This document shows, one piece after another, positions 1-6,959 of a DNA stretch of 9,827 nucleotides. The notes beneath the pieces were generated by a model. It saw only the letters and a program-made list of their open reading frames with translations. It ran no database searches and was not told the DNA's origin. Within the stretch, counting starts at the first letter, position 1. Each line of letters begins with the position of its first letter. Origin of the DNA: Gammaproteobacteria bacterium. GTDB lineage: Bacteria > Pseudomonadota > Gammaproteobacteria > Porifericomitales > Porifericomitaceae. A program made the translations under genes and the position numbers. The stretch is taken from NCBI GenBank assembly GCA_028817255.1, contig JAPPQA010000016.1, positions 1-9,827 on the forward strand. Reading direction: 5' to 3'.

Positions 1-11
1 AGCCGCCGGCA

Positions 12-1724
12 CTACCCGCCCGCGACCACCCGGTGTCGCGGCCAGCGGCCGTCGCCCTCTGCGGCAACGACGACCGGCACCGGCGGCGTGCGGCAGCGCC
101 GGGCGATGTCGGCCAGGGTGTCGCGGTCGGCGCCGATAACGCACACCGCCTCGCCGGCTTCCAGCGCGGCGGCGATGGCGCCGGCCTGCAACGCCGGTCC
201 CCCGTCGGCCCTTGCCAGTCTCGCCACCAGCTTCGCCAGCAGCTTTTGCGCCGGCGCCGCCGCCGCGTCGGCGCCAAGGGCGATGCGTATTGGGCGCTCG
301 CAGGCCCAGACGATCAGCAGCGCCGCCTTGGCGGGCGCGTCGGCCTTGCAGCTCAGCAATGCCGGGCCCCGTTTCGGGATCTGCTCGAAGCCGCAGCCCA
401 CGCCCCGATACGCCAGGCGGGCCGTCAGCCAGGCGACGCAGCGCAGGGCAAGCTCCGGCAGGCGGCGGCACAGGAAGATCAGCACCAGAGCGTTGAGCGC
501 GGCGGTGGCGAGGAACAGGCCGGGGATGGAAATGCCGGCTCGCAGCAGGACGATGGCGAACAGCGCCGCGCCCACCATGAACAGGGCGTTCATGACATTG
601 TTGCCGGCGATCGCCCTGGAACGGTGGCTGTCCGTACAGCGGGCCTGCACCATGGCGTAGAGCGGCACGATGTAAACGCCTCCGCAAAGGGCGATCAGCG
701 CCATGTCGGCCAGCGCCCGCCAGTTGCCGGGGTCGAGGAGGAAGGCCGCGGCGCCCACCAGCTCCGTTGCCGGTACCGCGGGTGCGGGGCGGACCAGGGC
801 CAGGTCCGCGGCGAACACGGTAAGGCCCAGGGCGCCCAGAGGCACGACGCCCGGCTCGATCCGGCGCGCGCAGAGTTTTTCGCACAAAAAGGAGCCCACG
901 CCGATGCCCAGGGAGAAGGCGGTGAGCAACACGGTGGCGACGGTGCTGTCGCCGCCCAGCACGGTACGGGTGTAGTTGGGCAATTGGGTGAGGAACAGGG
1001 CGCCGTAGAACCAGAACCACGAGATGCCGACGATGGGAAAGAACAAGGTGCGCCGCGCCGCGACGTAGGCGATGATGTTGCGGGTCTCGGAGGCCAGGTT
1101 CCAGTTCACCACGAGTTCCGGGGCCGACACCGGCGCGCGCGGGATGCCGCGGCTGGCGAGCCACCCCAGCATTGCCACCATCACGACGACCGGAGCCACC
1201 CGGGCGGCGGCGCCTGCCCCGTCCGCCCCGTCCGCGGCGACTAGAATGCCGCCGGCCAGGGTGCCCAGCAGGATGGCGAGAAAGGTCCCTGCCTCCACCA
1301 GGGCGTTGCCGCCGATCAGTTCGCCGGTGGCGAGGTGCTGCGGCAGGATGCTGTACTTGGCCGGGCCGAACAGCGCGGACTGGGTGCCCATCAGGAACAG
1401 CGCCAGCAGCAGCACCGGCACGCTGGCCAGCAGGAAGCCCGCCGCGCCGATCAGCATGATGCCGATTTCCAGCAGCTTGATGCGCCGCATGTAATCCGCT
1501 TTCTCGCTGCGTTCCGCCAGCTGCCCGGCCACCGCCGAAAACAGAAAGAACGGCAGGATGAACAGCGCGGCACTGAGATTGATCAAGGTGTCGGTGTCGG
1601 CGTCGGCGCTCAGGTGGAAGGCGATCAAGAGCAGCATCGCGTTCTTGAACAGGTTGTCGTTGAACGCGCCCAGAAACTGGGTAATGAAGAACGGCAGGAA
1701 GCGGCGCTGGCGCAGCAGCGCCAT
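12..1724 (-). CDS. LplT-like MFS lysophospholipid transporter with degenerate acyltransferase tail
   Basis: The protein has 570 residues. Residues 1-420 form a multi-pass MFS domain that opens with FLPFFITQFLGAFNDNLFKN and carries FGPAKYSILPQHL (120-132) and GNALVEAGTFLAILLGT (139-155), signatures of the LplT family, which flips lysophospholipids across the inner membrane for re-acylation. Residues 430-545 resemble the PlsC acyltransferase domain that follows the transporter in larger fused homologues (GFEQIPKRGPALLSC, then ACERPIR, then LEAGEAVCVI). The catalytic HX4D is gone, with Ala461 and Lys466 where His and Asp belong, and the FPEG motif reads IGAD (530-533). The ATG at 1724 was chosen because the LplT domain starts there; the frame stays open upstream, but only as a shadow of rsmI. 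No good Shine-Dalgarno is visible. The gene lies 53 nt after rsmI on the same strand and is probably cotranscribed. The transporter assignment is firm; the tail is inferred from motif comparison. Confidence 0.88.
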   Translation of the reverse strand: MALLRQRRFLPFFITQFLGAFNDNLFKNAMLLLIAFHLSADADTDTLINLSAALFILPFFLFSAVAGQLAERSEKADYMRRIKLLEIGIMLIGAAGFLLASVPVLLLALFLMGTQSALFGPAKYSILPQHLATGELIGGNALVEAGTFLAILLGTLAGGILVAADGADGAGAAARVAPVVVMVAMLGWLASRGIPRAPVSAPELVVNWNLASETRNIIAYVAARRTLFFPIVGISWFWFYGALFLTQLPNYTRTVLGGDSTVATVLLTAFSLGIGVGSFLCEKLCARRIEPGVVPLGALGLTVFAADLALVRPAPAVPATELVGAAAFLLDPGNWRALADMALIALCGGVYIVPLYAMVQARCTDSHRSRAIAGNNVMNALFMVGAALFAIVLLRAGISIPGLFLATAALNALVLIFLCRRLPELALRCVAWLTARLAYRGVGCGFEQIPKRGPALLSCKADAPAKAALLIVWACERPIRIALGADAAAAPAQKLLAKLVARLARADGGPALQAGAIAAALEAGEAVCVIGADRDTLADIARRCRTPPVPVVVAAEGDGRWPRHRVVAGG

Positions 1725-1777
1725 GGAACTGCCGCGCCCCGCGGCGCCGGCGGCCCCGTTGCCTGCCTGGTCGCCGC

Positions 1778-2659
1778 TCACTGCCCGTCCCGCCCCGTCT
1801 TCCAGGACAGGCACAGCCGGTATAGCGGGTTCCGCCCCCAGCCGGTGAGCGCCGCCGCCAGCGACACGGCCTCGCGCCGGGGCAGCCGCTCGAGCAGCAG
1901 GCGCAACACCCGTTCCGCCTCGTCGCGCCCGGGCGGGGAAGGCGCCGTCTCGCCGGCCACCACCACCACGAACTCTCCCTTGACGCGCCGGCCCTGTGTC
2001 TCCTCCGCGGCCTGCGTTTCGTCGCGCAGTTTCCCCAGGGGCGCCAGCCGCGCCCGCTCGTGCAGTTTGCTGATCTCCTTGACCGCCGCCGCCGGCCGCT
2101 GTTCCCCGAAGCACGAGGCGGCGTCTTGCAGGAACCCGCGCAGCCGATGCGGCGCCTCGAAGAACACCATCGTCCGGGGCTCCCGGCGCAGCGCCTGCAT
2201 GCGCGCCAGCCGGGCCGCGCGCCGGGGCGGCAGGAAGCCCTCGAAGCAGAAGCGGTGCGCGGCCAGGCCGGCGACGGAAAGGGCGGCGCTGACCGCGCAG
2301 GGCCCGGGGACGGCGGCTACCGGGACCCCGGCCTCTTGTGCCGCCCGCACCAGGATGTCGCCGGGGTCGCTGATCAGCGGCGTGCCGGCGTCGGCGACCA
2401 GAGCGGCCGAGTCCCCGCCTTGCAGCCGCCGCACCACCCCGCCCGCCGCCCGCCGCTCATTGTGCTCGTGCAGGGCGCGCAACGGCCGGCGGATGCCGTA
2501 CCGGTTCAGCAACCGGAGGCTGTGCCGGGTGTCCTCCGCCAGGATGAAATCCACACCGGCGAGCACTTGTTGCGCCCGCGCGCCCAGATCGTCTAAATTG
2601 CCGATCGGTGTTGCCACTACGTACAGGGTACCCGGATGGACCGCCTGTAGTTCTGTCAT
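1778..2659 (-). CDS. rsmI: 16S rRNA (cytidine(1402)-2'-O)-methyltransferase RsmI
   Basis: This 293-residue protein is close to E. coli RsmI (286). It 2'-O-methylates C1402 in the decoding centre of 16S rRNA using S-adenosylmethionine; RsmH adds the other methyl at this base. Family motifs are all present: LYVVATPIGNLDDLG at the N-terminus, an AEDTRHS segment, VADAGTPLISDPG, VPGPCA, FFEAPHR, KEISKLHE, and the C-terminal GWGRNPLYRL element. The ATG at 2659 is preceded by AGGA about 9 nt upstream on the minus strand and places the motif at the usual distance; an in-frame ATG at 2677 would add six residues and is less well supported. The gene diverges from lpoA, the same arrangement as yraL/yraM in E. 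coli, and leads into the MFS gene downstream. Confidence 0.97.
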   Translation of the reverse strand: MTELQAVHPGTLYVVATPIGNLDDLGARAQQVLAGVDFILAEDTRHSLRLLNRYGIRRPLRALHEHNERRAAGGVVRRLQGGDSAALVADAGTPLISDPGDILVRAAQEAGVPVAAVPGPCAVSAALSVAGLAAHRFCFEGFLPPRRAARLARMQALRREPRTMVFFEAPHRLRGFLQDAASCFGEQRPAAAVKEISKLHERARLAPLGKLRDETQAAEETQGRRVKGEFVVVVAGETAPSPPGRDEAERVLRLLLERLPRREAVSLAAALTGWGRNPLYRLCLSWKTGRDGQ

Positions 2660-4506
2660 TGAACGATTTCCTGCCATCTCTGCGCCTGCCGCAATACTTG
2701 GCCTTGGCCGCCGGGCTTTCGCTGCTGTGCTCCTGCGCGCCTGCGCCCCGGCTGCCGTCTCCCGAGGAATTGGCCGGCGCCGGCGCCTGGCGGGAGGCTG
2801 CCGCGCTGTACCTGGAACGGGCGGCTGCCGAAGAAGACCCCGGTCGGCGGATAGTTTACCAATTGCAGGCCGCCGAACTGCTGGTCCGGGCAAAGGAGTG
2901 GCAGTCCGCGGAACGAACGCTGGCGGAGTTGGAGCCCCCGGGCGCGCCGCAGCGGCTGTCCCGCGATCTGCTGCGGGCCCGCATCGCCCTCGCCCGGGGG
3001 CGGCCGCAAAGGGTGCTGGAGCTGCTGCCTGCCGCGCCCGCCGCGCAGCTCCCTGCCGGGTTGCTGGCCGAGCGGCACGACCTGCGGGCCCGGGCCTACG
3101 AGGCCGCCGGGCTGTGGCTCGAAGCCGCCCGCGAAGTGGCGGCACTGCAACCGTCCGACCACCAGAGGTTGTGGATGCTGCTGCGCAGCGCCCCGCTGGA
3201 GACCCTGCGGGAAGTGCGGACGCAACCGCAGGAATCCTTTTCCGGCTGGGTCGAACTGGCGGTGATAGACAAAAGCCCTTGGCCGCGGCCGGAGTCCTGG
3301 GACACCGCGATCATCTACTGGGAGCGGCAGTATCCCGGGCATCCCTCGCGGGACAGCGTACTGCCGCAATTGCGGCGCCTCTACCGGCAGTCTGTGCTGC
3401 GCCCCGCGCGCCTGGCCGTGCTGCTCCCTGCCTCGGGGCCCTTCGCCGACGGGGCTCGCGCCGTCCGGGAGGGCATCATGGCGGCCCGCTACCGGGAATC
3501 CGGCACCTTCACCACCATCCGGGTGTACGACACCCAGGGCCAGGACATCCCCGCCCTGATCGAGCGGGCGGCGGCCGACGAGGCCGATCTGATCATCGGC
3601 CCCCTGACCAAAGAGGCCGTGGCCGCGCTGCCGCTTTCCCCGTCCGTGCCTGTCCTTGCCCTGAACCGCCTGCCTCCCCCCGACGCGGAGGCCGCCGCGC
3701 CGGCCGCCTCCCTGGCGCCGCCCCGGGCGCCGCCGCCTGTCGTCGAGTTCAGCCTGGCGCCCGAGGACGAGGCCGTGCAGGTGGCCGAGCGGGCCCGTTT
3801 CGACGGCCACGTGACGGCGCTGGTCTTTGCCCCGCGTGGAGAGTGGGGAGACCGCGTTTTTCAGGCCTTCCGGGATGCCTGGCAGAACCTGGGCGGCATC
3901 GTGCTCGAGCGCCTTGCCTACGACCCGCAGGGCGGCAGCGAAGACTACCGGTTCTGGACCCGGGAGCTGCTGAACGTCGGCGCCAGCGAGTTGCGGATCG
4001 CCCGTCTGCAGCAGACCCTGGGGCGGAAATTCGAGTCGTGGACGCGCATCCGGCGCGATGCCGATTTCCTGTTCCTGGTTGCCGGCCCTCCCGTTGCCCG
4101 GCAACTGATGCCGCAGTTGCGCTACTTCGAGGCGGAGGCCATGCCTGTCTATGCCACCTCGCAGGTTTATGCCGGGACATTCGACCTCCTCGTTGACCGC
4201 GATCTGGACAATATTCAATTCGTCGCCATGCCCTGGCTGTTGGACCCGGACCCGGTAGGCGTGGAGGATCTGGGAGAGCTGGAACGGCACTGGGGCAAGC
4301 CGCGCCTCGACGCCTACGCCCAACTCTTTGTCTTCGGGATGGATGCCTACGCGCTGGGGCGCCGGCTGCGGGAGCTCTACGCCGGCGACCTCTCTTTCCA
4401 CCAGGGCCTCAGCGGGCGCCTGCATCCGCAGGCAGACGGCAAGGTTCGCCGCCGTCTGCAATGGTACCGGTTCAGCGGCGGCCGCCCCGTATGGCTGGGC
4501 CAGTAA
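2608..4506 (+). CDS. lpoA: Penicillin-binding protein activator LpoA (lipoprotein)
   Basis: LpoA is an outer-membrane lipoprotein that crosses the periplasm to stimulate the transpeptidase of PBP1A. The 632-residue reading (E. coli 678) has a hydrophobic signal segment YLALAAGLSLL ending in lipobox LCSC, with Cys43 as the lipidated residue. An alanine/leucine-rich helical region of TPR type follows (about 50-250), then the LppC, type-1 periplasmic-binding-like domain from about 266: RLAVLLPASGPFADG, YDTQGQDIPALIERA, IIGPLTKEAV, VLALNRLP, FSLAPEDEAV, and a C-terminal FGMDAYALGRRL. The start is uncertain. GTG at 2608 gives a 43-residue leader up to the Cys, and TTG at 2659 gives a more typical 26. 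Neither has a clear ribosome binding site and no ATG is available. It diverges from rsmI, overlapping its 5' end, and overlaps yraN by 16 nt. A Pro/Ala-rich insertion near residues 350-375 interrupts the LppC domain. Confidence 0.93.
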   Translation: MLPLRTGYPDGPPVVLSLNDFLPSLRLPQYLALAAGLSLLCSCAPAPRLPSPEELAGAGAWREAAALYLERAAAEEDPGRRIVYQLQAAELLVRAKEWQSAERTLAELEPPGAPQRLSRDLLRARIALARGRPQRVLELLPAAPAAQLPAGLLAERHDLRARAYEAAGLWLEAAREVAALQPSDHQRLWMLLRSAPLETLREVRTQPQESFSGWVELAVIDKSPWPRPESWDTAIIYWERQYPGHPSRDSVLPQLRRLYRQSVLRPARLAVLLPASGPFADGARAVREGIMAARYRESGTFTTIRVYDTQGQDIPALIERAAADEADLIIGPLTKEAVAALPLSPSVPVLALNRLPPPDAEAAAPAASLAPPRAPPPVVEFSLAPEDEAVQVAERARFDGHVTALVFAPRGEWGDRVFQAFRDAWQNLGGIVLERLAYDPQGGSEDYRFWTRELLNVGASELRIARLQQTLGRKFESWTRIRRDADFLFLVAGPPVARQLMPQLRYFEAEAMPVYATSQVYAGTFDLLVDRDLDNIQFVAMPWLLDPDPVGVEDLGELERHWGKPRLDAYAQLFVFGMDAYALGRRLRELYAGDLSFHQGLSGRLHPQADGKVRRRLQWYRFSGGRPVWLGQ

Positions 4507-4922
4507 GCGGCGGCCCCAAATCGCCGGATGTATCGCCGGATGCGCCGCCGGAAGCGGCATACGGCCCGCGGCAACGGGGCGCATGGGCCGAACGGCTGGC
4601 CTGCGGCTACCTGCGGCAACGGGGGCTGACTCTGCTGACCCGCAACTTCCGCGCCCGCGGCGGAGAGTTGGACCTGGTCATGCGGGAAGGCGACACCCTC
4701 GTGTTCGTAGAGGTCCGCTACCGCAGGGGCGGCGCCGGGCCGGATGCCGCGGAGTCCATAGACCGCCGCAAGCGGCAGCGGCTCCTGCACGCCGGCGCGC
4801 GCTACCTGCAGCAACACGCGCCGCGGGATGCGCCGCCGCCCTGCCGCTTCGATGTCGTTGCCGTGAGCGGCGGCCGCGAATGTCCGGCCATCCGCTGGCT
4901 CCAGGGCGCGTTCGAGGCGTAG
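4491..4922 (+). CDS. yraN: YraN family protein (UPF0102), nuclease-like fold
   Basis: This 143-residue protein belongs to UPF0102, small proteins with a restriction-endonuclease-like fold and no firmly assigned role (E. coli YraN, 131 aa). The core begins at RQRGAWAERLA and shows the nuclease-like elements GGELDLVM and TLVFVEVRYRRGG, followed by DRRKRQRLLHAGARYL and CRFDVVAV. The Glu-Asp and Glu-Val-Arg spacing fits the family's metal-binding core. The ATG at 4491 overlaps the last 16 nt of lpoA, suggesting translational coupling; another in-frame ATG at 4461 would add ten residues. The first 25 residues are Pro/Gly-rich and poorly conserved, with a small SPD repeat. The lpoA-yraN order matches E. 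coli, but the diaA and dolP genes that usually follow are not here. Confidence 0.92.
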   Translation: MAGPVSGGPKSPDVSPDAPPEAAYGPRQRGAWAERLACGYLRQRGLTLLTRNFRARGGELDLVMREGDTLVFVEVRYRRGGAGPDAAESIDRRKRQRLLHAGARYLQQHAPRDAPPPCRFDVVAVSGGRECPAIRWLQGAFEA

Positions 4923-4992
4923 GCGAGGGGCCGCCGCCGGCCTGCTTCCCCCGTGCTCCAGGGAGAGCCGCCTGTGCCGGCGCCTCATTCTT

Positions 4993-5075
4993 CCCATCGC
5001 TCCCTCCTTGAGCCGGCTGCCGCCCCACTCTCCCCATCGCTCCCCCTTGGAGCCGGCTGCCGCCCACCATCCCTA
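4993..5075. repeat. Tandem ~40-bp imperfect repeat, two units plus lead-in to a third
   Basis: The segment starting CCCATCGCTCCCTCCTTGAG at 4993 recurs at 5033 as CCCATCGCTCCCCCTTGGAG with a period of 40. Both units continue into AGCCGGCTGCCGCCC. A third start, CCCTATCACTCCCCCCTTGA, falls at 5071 and is also the beginning of the REP-like element. The array therefore looks like degenerate copies of the element's left module. Confidence 0.7.
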
Positions 5076-5142
5076 TCACTCCCCCCTTGAGGGGGAGTCG
5101 CAGCAGCCAAGCCGTCAGGCTTGGCTGCTGCGGTGGGGGGAA
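5076..5142 (+). repeat. REP-like element, copy 1 (forward)
   Basis: The element has three parts. The left module ACTCCCCC-CTTGA-GGGGGAGT (5078-5098) is a hairpin with 8-bp arms. The central module is a perfect 15-bp hairpin, arms 5099-5113 and 5118-5132, loop GTCA. The right module is GTGGGGGGAA. The right G-run could also pair with the left C-run, so alternative folds exist. The same flanks with a different centre occur in copies 2 and 3. No coding potential or transposase is present; it resembles REP/BIME-type non-autonomous repeats by structure only. Confidence 0.75.
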
Positions 5143-5195
5143 GGCGGCCCTTGCGGTTCTCCTGGGCGGTGGGGCGCAGGAGGCGCTTTAGCTGC

Positions 5196-5264
5196 TCCCC
5201 CCACCGGCGCGACATCGGGCTTGCGCCCTCGTCTTGCCGACTCCCCCTCAAGGGGGGAGTGGTG
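5196..5264 (-). repeat. REP-like element, copy 2 (inverted)
   Basis: Read on the minus strand this gives the same left module, a central part made of three short stacked helices (CGGC/GCCG, GAC/GTC, GGGC/GCCC) and the right module GGTGGGGGGA. Its outer 24 bases (5238-5261) are an exact reverse complement of 5077-5100 in copy 1, and TCCCCCCACCG at 5196-5206 is the reverse complement of 5131-5141. Copies 1 and 2 thus form a BIME- or MITE-like inverted pair of about 185 bp with a 54-bp spacer (5143-5195 plus boundary bases). Confidence 0.75.
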
Positions 5265-5386
5265 CGTAAGAACCGCTTTTCTTCCCTTCGATTGCGTAAC
5301 GGCTTGCCTGAGTCGCCTACGGCGAAGAACCAGAAATACCGCATCGTCGCCGGCCGGCGGGGAAAATGAGAGGCGGGGGAAACGTT

Positions 5387-5431
5387 GTCCATTCCCGGGT
5401 CGTCCATTCCCGGGCCGTCCATTCCCGGGGG
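5387..5431. repeat. Three perfect-phase 15-bp tandem repeats
   Basis: GTCCATTCCCGGGTC, GTCCATTCCCGGGCC and GTCCATTCCCGGGGG are adjacent with no spacer. Each contains CCCGGG. The first twelve bases are identical in all three and only the last positions vary. The array ends 135 nt before the DCD-like gene. It could be a binding-site cluster or a slippage-derived minisatellite; the sequence does not decide. Confidence 0.85.
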
Positions 5432-5551
5432 TTGCCGTTTCCTCCGGCGGGAGTTACAACTAAGCCCTGGTGAAGCTGTGTTGCGGCAATGCCAACACCC
5501 CGACCCCGCCGGAGCCCCAGTACGCCGGCGCGCCGGCAAGATAGGGAAATC

Positions 5552-5558
5552 AAGGAGG
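5552..5558 (+). promoter_or_regulatory. Strong Shine-Dalgarno for the DCD-like gene
   Basis: AAGGAGG stands 8 nt before the ATG at 5567. It is the best ribosome binding site in the window and fixes the start of the DCD-like gene, ruling out a longer reading from 5489. Confidence 0.9.
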
Positions 5559-5566
5559 CGCCAGTC

Positions 5567-6250
5567 ATGATATTGAGCGACAAAGGCATCAGGAACGCCC
5601 AAACCGAGGGCAGTATCGCAATAGCCCCCTTTCTGGAGAAGCAGGTACAGCCGGCCTCTTACGACCTGCGGGTAGGGAAGCAGGGGGCAACCATCAGGGA
5701 CAAGGAGATTGTGGACATCTCCAGCAAGGGATTCCTGGTCCTGGATGCCGGGGATGCCGGATTGCTCACTACGGAGGAGATTATCTCGCTCGACGCGGCT
5801 CATGCGGCCCGCTTTGGCCTGAGCTCGAAATACGCCAGAAAAGGCGTGTACGCCACCACGGGCACGCAGATCGATCCGGGGTTCCGGGGCAGATTATTCG
5901 TCGGCGTGACCAACTTGTCCCCCAAGCCTCTGACCTTTGCCTATAAAGAAGACTTCCTGACGCTGGAACTGCACCAGCTCGTAGAACCCTGCGAAAAGCC
6001 CTACAACGGTCGCTACCAGGACAAGACCGAATTCGGGGCCGAAGACGTGGAATACCTGTTCTCGTCCGAGGGCTTTGCGTTCTCCGATGTCATCAAGTCG
6101 CTGCAAACCCTGAGCGCCCACGTGGCAAGCCTCTCCACGCAAATGGAACTCACGTCCAAACAAATGGAACTCGTGTCCAGGCAGATAAAGTTTATTATGT
6201 GGGCCATCGGGGTAGGGATCGCGGTAATTGCCATCATGGTGAATCTCTGA
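5567..6250 (+). CDS. Tail-anchored dCTP deaminase/dUTPase-fold protein lacking the deaminase Glu
   Basis: The 227-residue protein has a DCD/dUTPase-like domain at 1-155. It opens with MILSDKGIRNA and has PASYDLRVG (29-37), SSKYARKG (86-93), IDPGFRG (102-108) and PYNGRYQ (145-151), in the order seen in dCTP deaminases. In E. coli Dcd the stretch after IDPGWSG contains catalytic Glu138; here the aligned residue is Gly113 (RLFVGVTN), so ordinary dCTP deamination is unlikely. Asp103, shared with dUTPases, remains. A coiled coil follows (172-207) with the duplicated heptads QMELTSK/QMELVSR, then a C-terminal hydrophobic segment, 208-226, ending four residues after IAIM, typical of a tail anchor with the enzyme-like domain in the cytoplasm. 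GC content is clearly lower than in its neighbours (32 of 60 in 6121-6180, against 47 of 60 in a polA stretch), suggesting horizontal acquisition. Function unknown: nucleotide binding, dUTPase-like hydrolysis or a defence role are inferences. Confidence 0.85.
   Translation: MILSDKGIRNAQTEGSIAIAPFLEKQVQPASYDLRVGKQGATIRDKEIVDISSKGFLVLDAGDAGLLTTEEIISLDAAHAARFGLSSKYARKGVYATTGTQIDPGFRGRLFVGVTNLSPKPLTFAYKEDFLTLELHQLVEPCEKPYNGRYQDKTEFGAEDVEYLFSSEGFAFSDVIKSLQTLSAHVASLSTQMELTSKQMELVSRQIKFIMWAIGVGIAVIAIMVNL
6140..6181 (+). repeat. 21-bp tandem duplication encoding coiled-coil heptads
   Basis: CAAATGGAACTCACGTCCAAA is followed directly by CAAATGGAACTCGTGTCCAGG, with 17 of 21 bases identical. Each copy encodes one heptad (QMELTSK, QMELVSR), so the duplication lengthens the coiled coil of the DCD-like protein by exactly two turns without shifting register. 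Confidence 0.85.
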
Positions 6251-6345
6251 AATGCCCCCCTGCAATGGCCCGCTGAAATTCCCCTCTACCCACGGGCGGC
6301 GGCCCAAAGGCGACGGCAATTTATCCGCCATTGGCTCCGCTGAAA

Positions 6346-6362
6346 CGGAACGCATGGTTCCG
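6346..6362 (+). other. Small inverted repeat before the macrodomain gene
   Basis: CGGAAC-GCATG-GTTCCG has 6-bp arms and a 5-base loop in the 152-bp gap between the DCD-like and macrodomain genes. There is no T-run after it, so it does not look like an intrinsic terminator; an operator or chance palindrome are both possible. Nothing else in 6251-6402 stands out. Confidence 0.35.
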
Positions 6363-6402
6363 CAATGATTGCGCCCCGCCCCCGCCTGCTCTGGCCAGCG
6401 CC

Positions 6403-6900
<498 letters not shown>

Positions 6901-6931
6901 GCGGGCGCCGCCTCTCGCCGCTGTCCGTCTC

Positions 6932-6959
6932 GATGCGCCCCTGAAGATGCGCCCCTGAA
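6932..6959 (+). repeat. Perfect 14-bp tandem repeat carrying two ATG-to-TGA mini-ORFs
   Basis: GATGCGCCCCTGAA occurs twice without a gap, ending 3 nt before the polA ATG. Each copy reads ATG-CGC-CCC-TGA, a three-codon frame with stop. The first is in frame with polA, the second is not. The repeat occupies the place where a polA ribosome binding site would be expected, and none is otherwise visible. Confidence 0.85.

Larger units (their letters stand above)
4923..5566. other. Intergenic region rich in repeats, no credible gene
   Basis: About 640 bases separate yraN from the next gene. Several frames are open on both strands, but they run through C-rich and G-rich repeats, have no recognisable domain and change composition at each repeat boundary, so I call none of them. 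The contents are a three-unit tandem array, two REP-like elements in opposite orientation, a 15-bp triplet repeat and the ribosome binding site of the following gene. No convincing sigma-70 promoter stands out. Confidence 0.8.

Noticed and set aside
1725..2114. N-terminal extension of the MFS protein to an upstream start at 2114
   Set aside because: The extra 130 residues are an out-of-frame reading of rsmI, Gly/Ala/Arg-rich. The LplT signature begins at the ATG at 1724.
1335..4196. A 953-codon plus-strand open frame crossing rsmI and lpoA
   Set aside because: It is antisense to rsmI and out of frame with lpoA. It is Arg/Ala/Pro-rich and has no recognisable motif.
2656..4584. A 642-codon minus-strand open frame opposite lpoA
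   Set aside because: Shadow of lpoA; no domain, and the plus-strand gene is clearly recognised.
5099..5132. Intrinsic terminator for yraN from the 15-bp hairpin
   Set aside because: The stem is strong, but it is followed by GTGGGGGG instead of a T-run and lies 177 bp after yraN. It fits better as part of the repeat element.
4993..5264. CRISPR array
   Set aside because: Units are adjacent or inverted, vary in sequence and have no regular unique spacers; no cas genes are present.
5008..5463. A 151-codon plus-strand frame in the repeat region
   Set aside because: It runs straight through the REP-like elements and has no domain or ribosome binding site.
5567..6250. Calling this gene canonical dcd (dCTP deaminase)
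   Set aside because: The catalytic Glu is replaced by Gly113, and a coiled coil with a membrane tail is added, so the standard function cannot be assumed.
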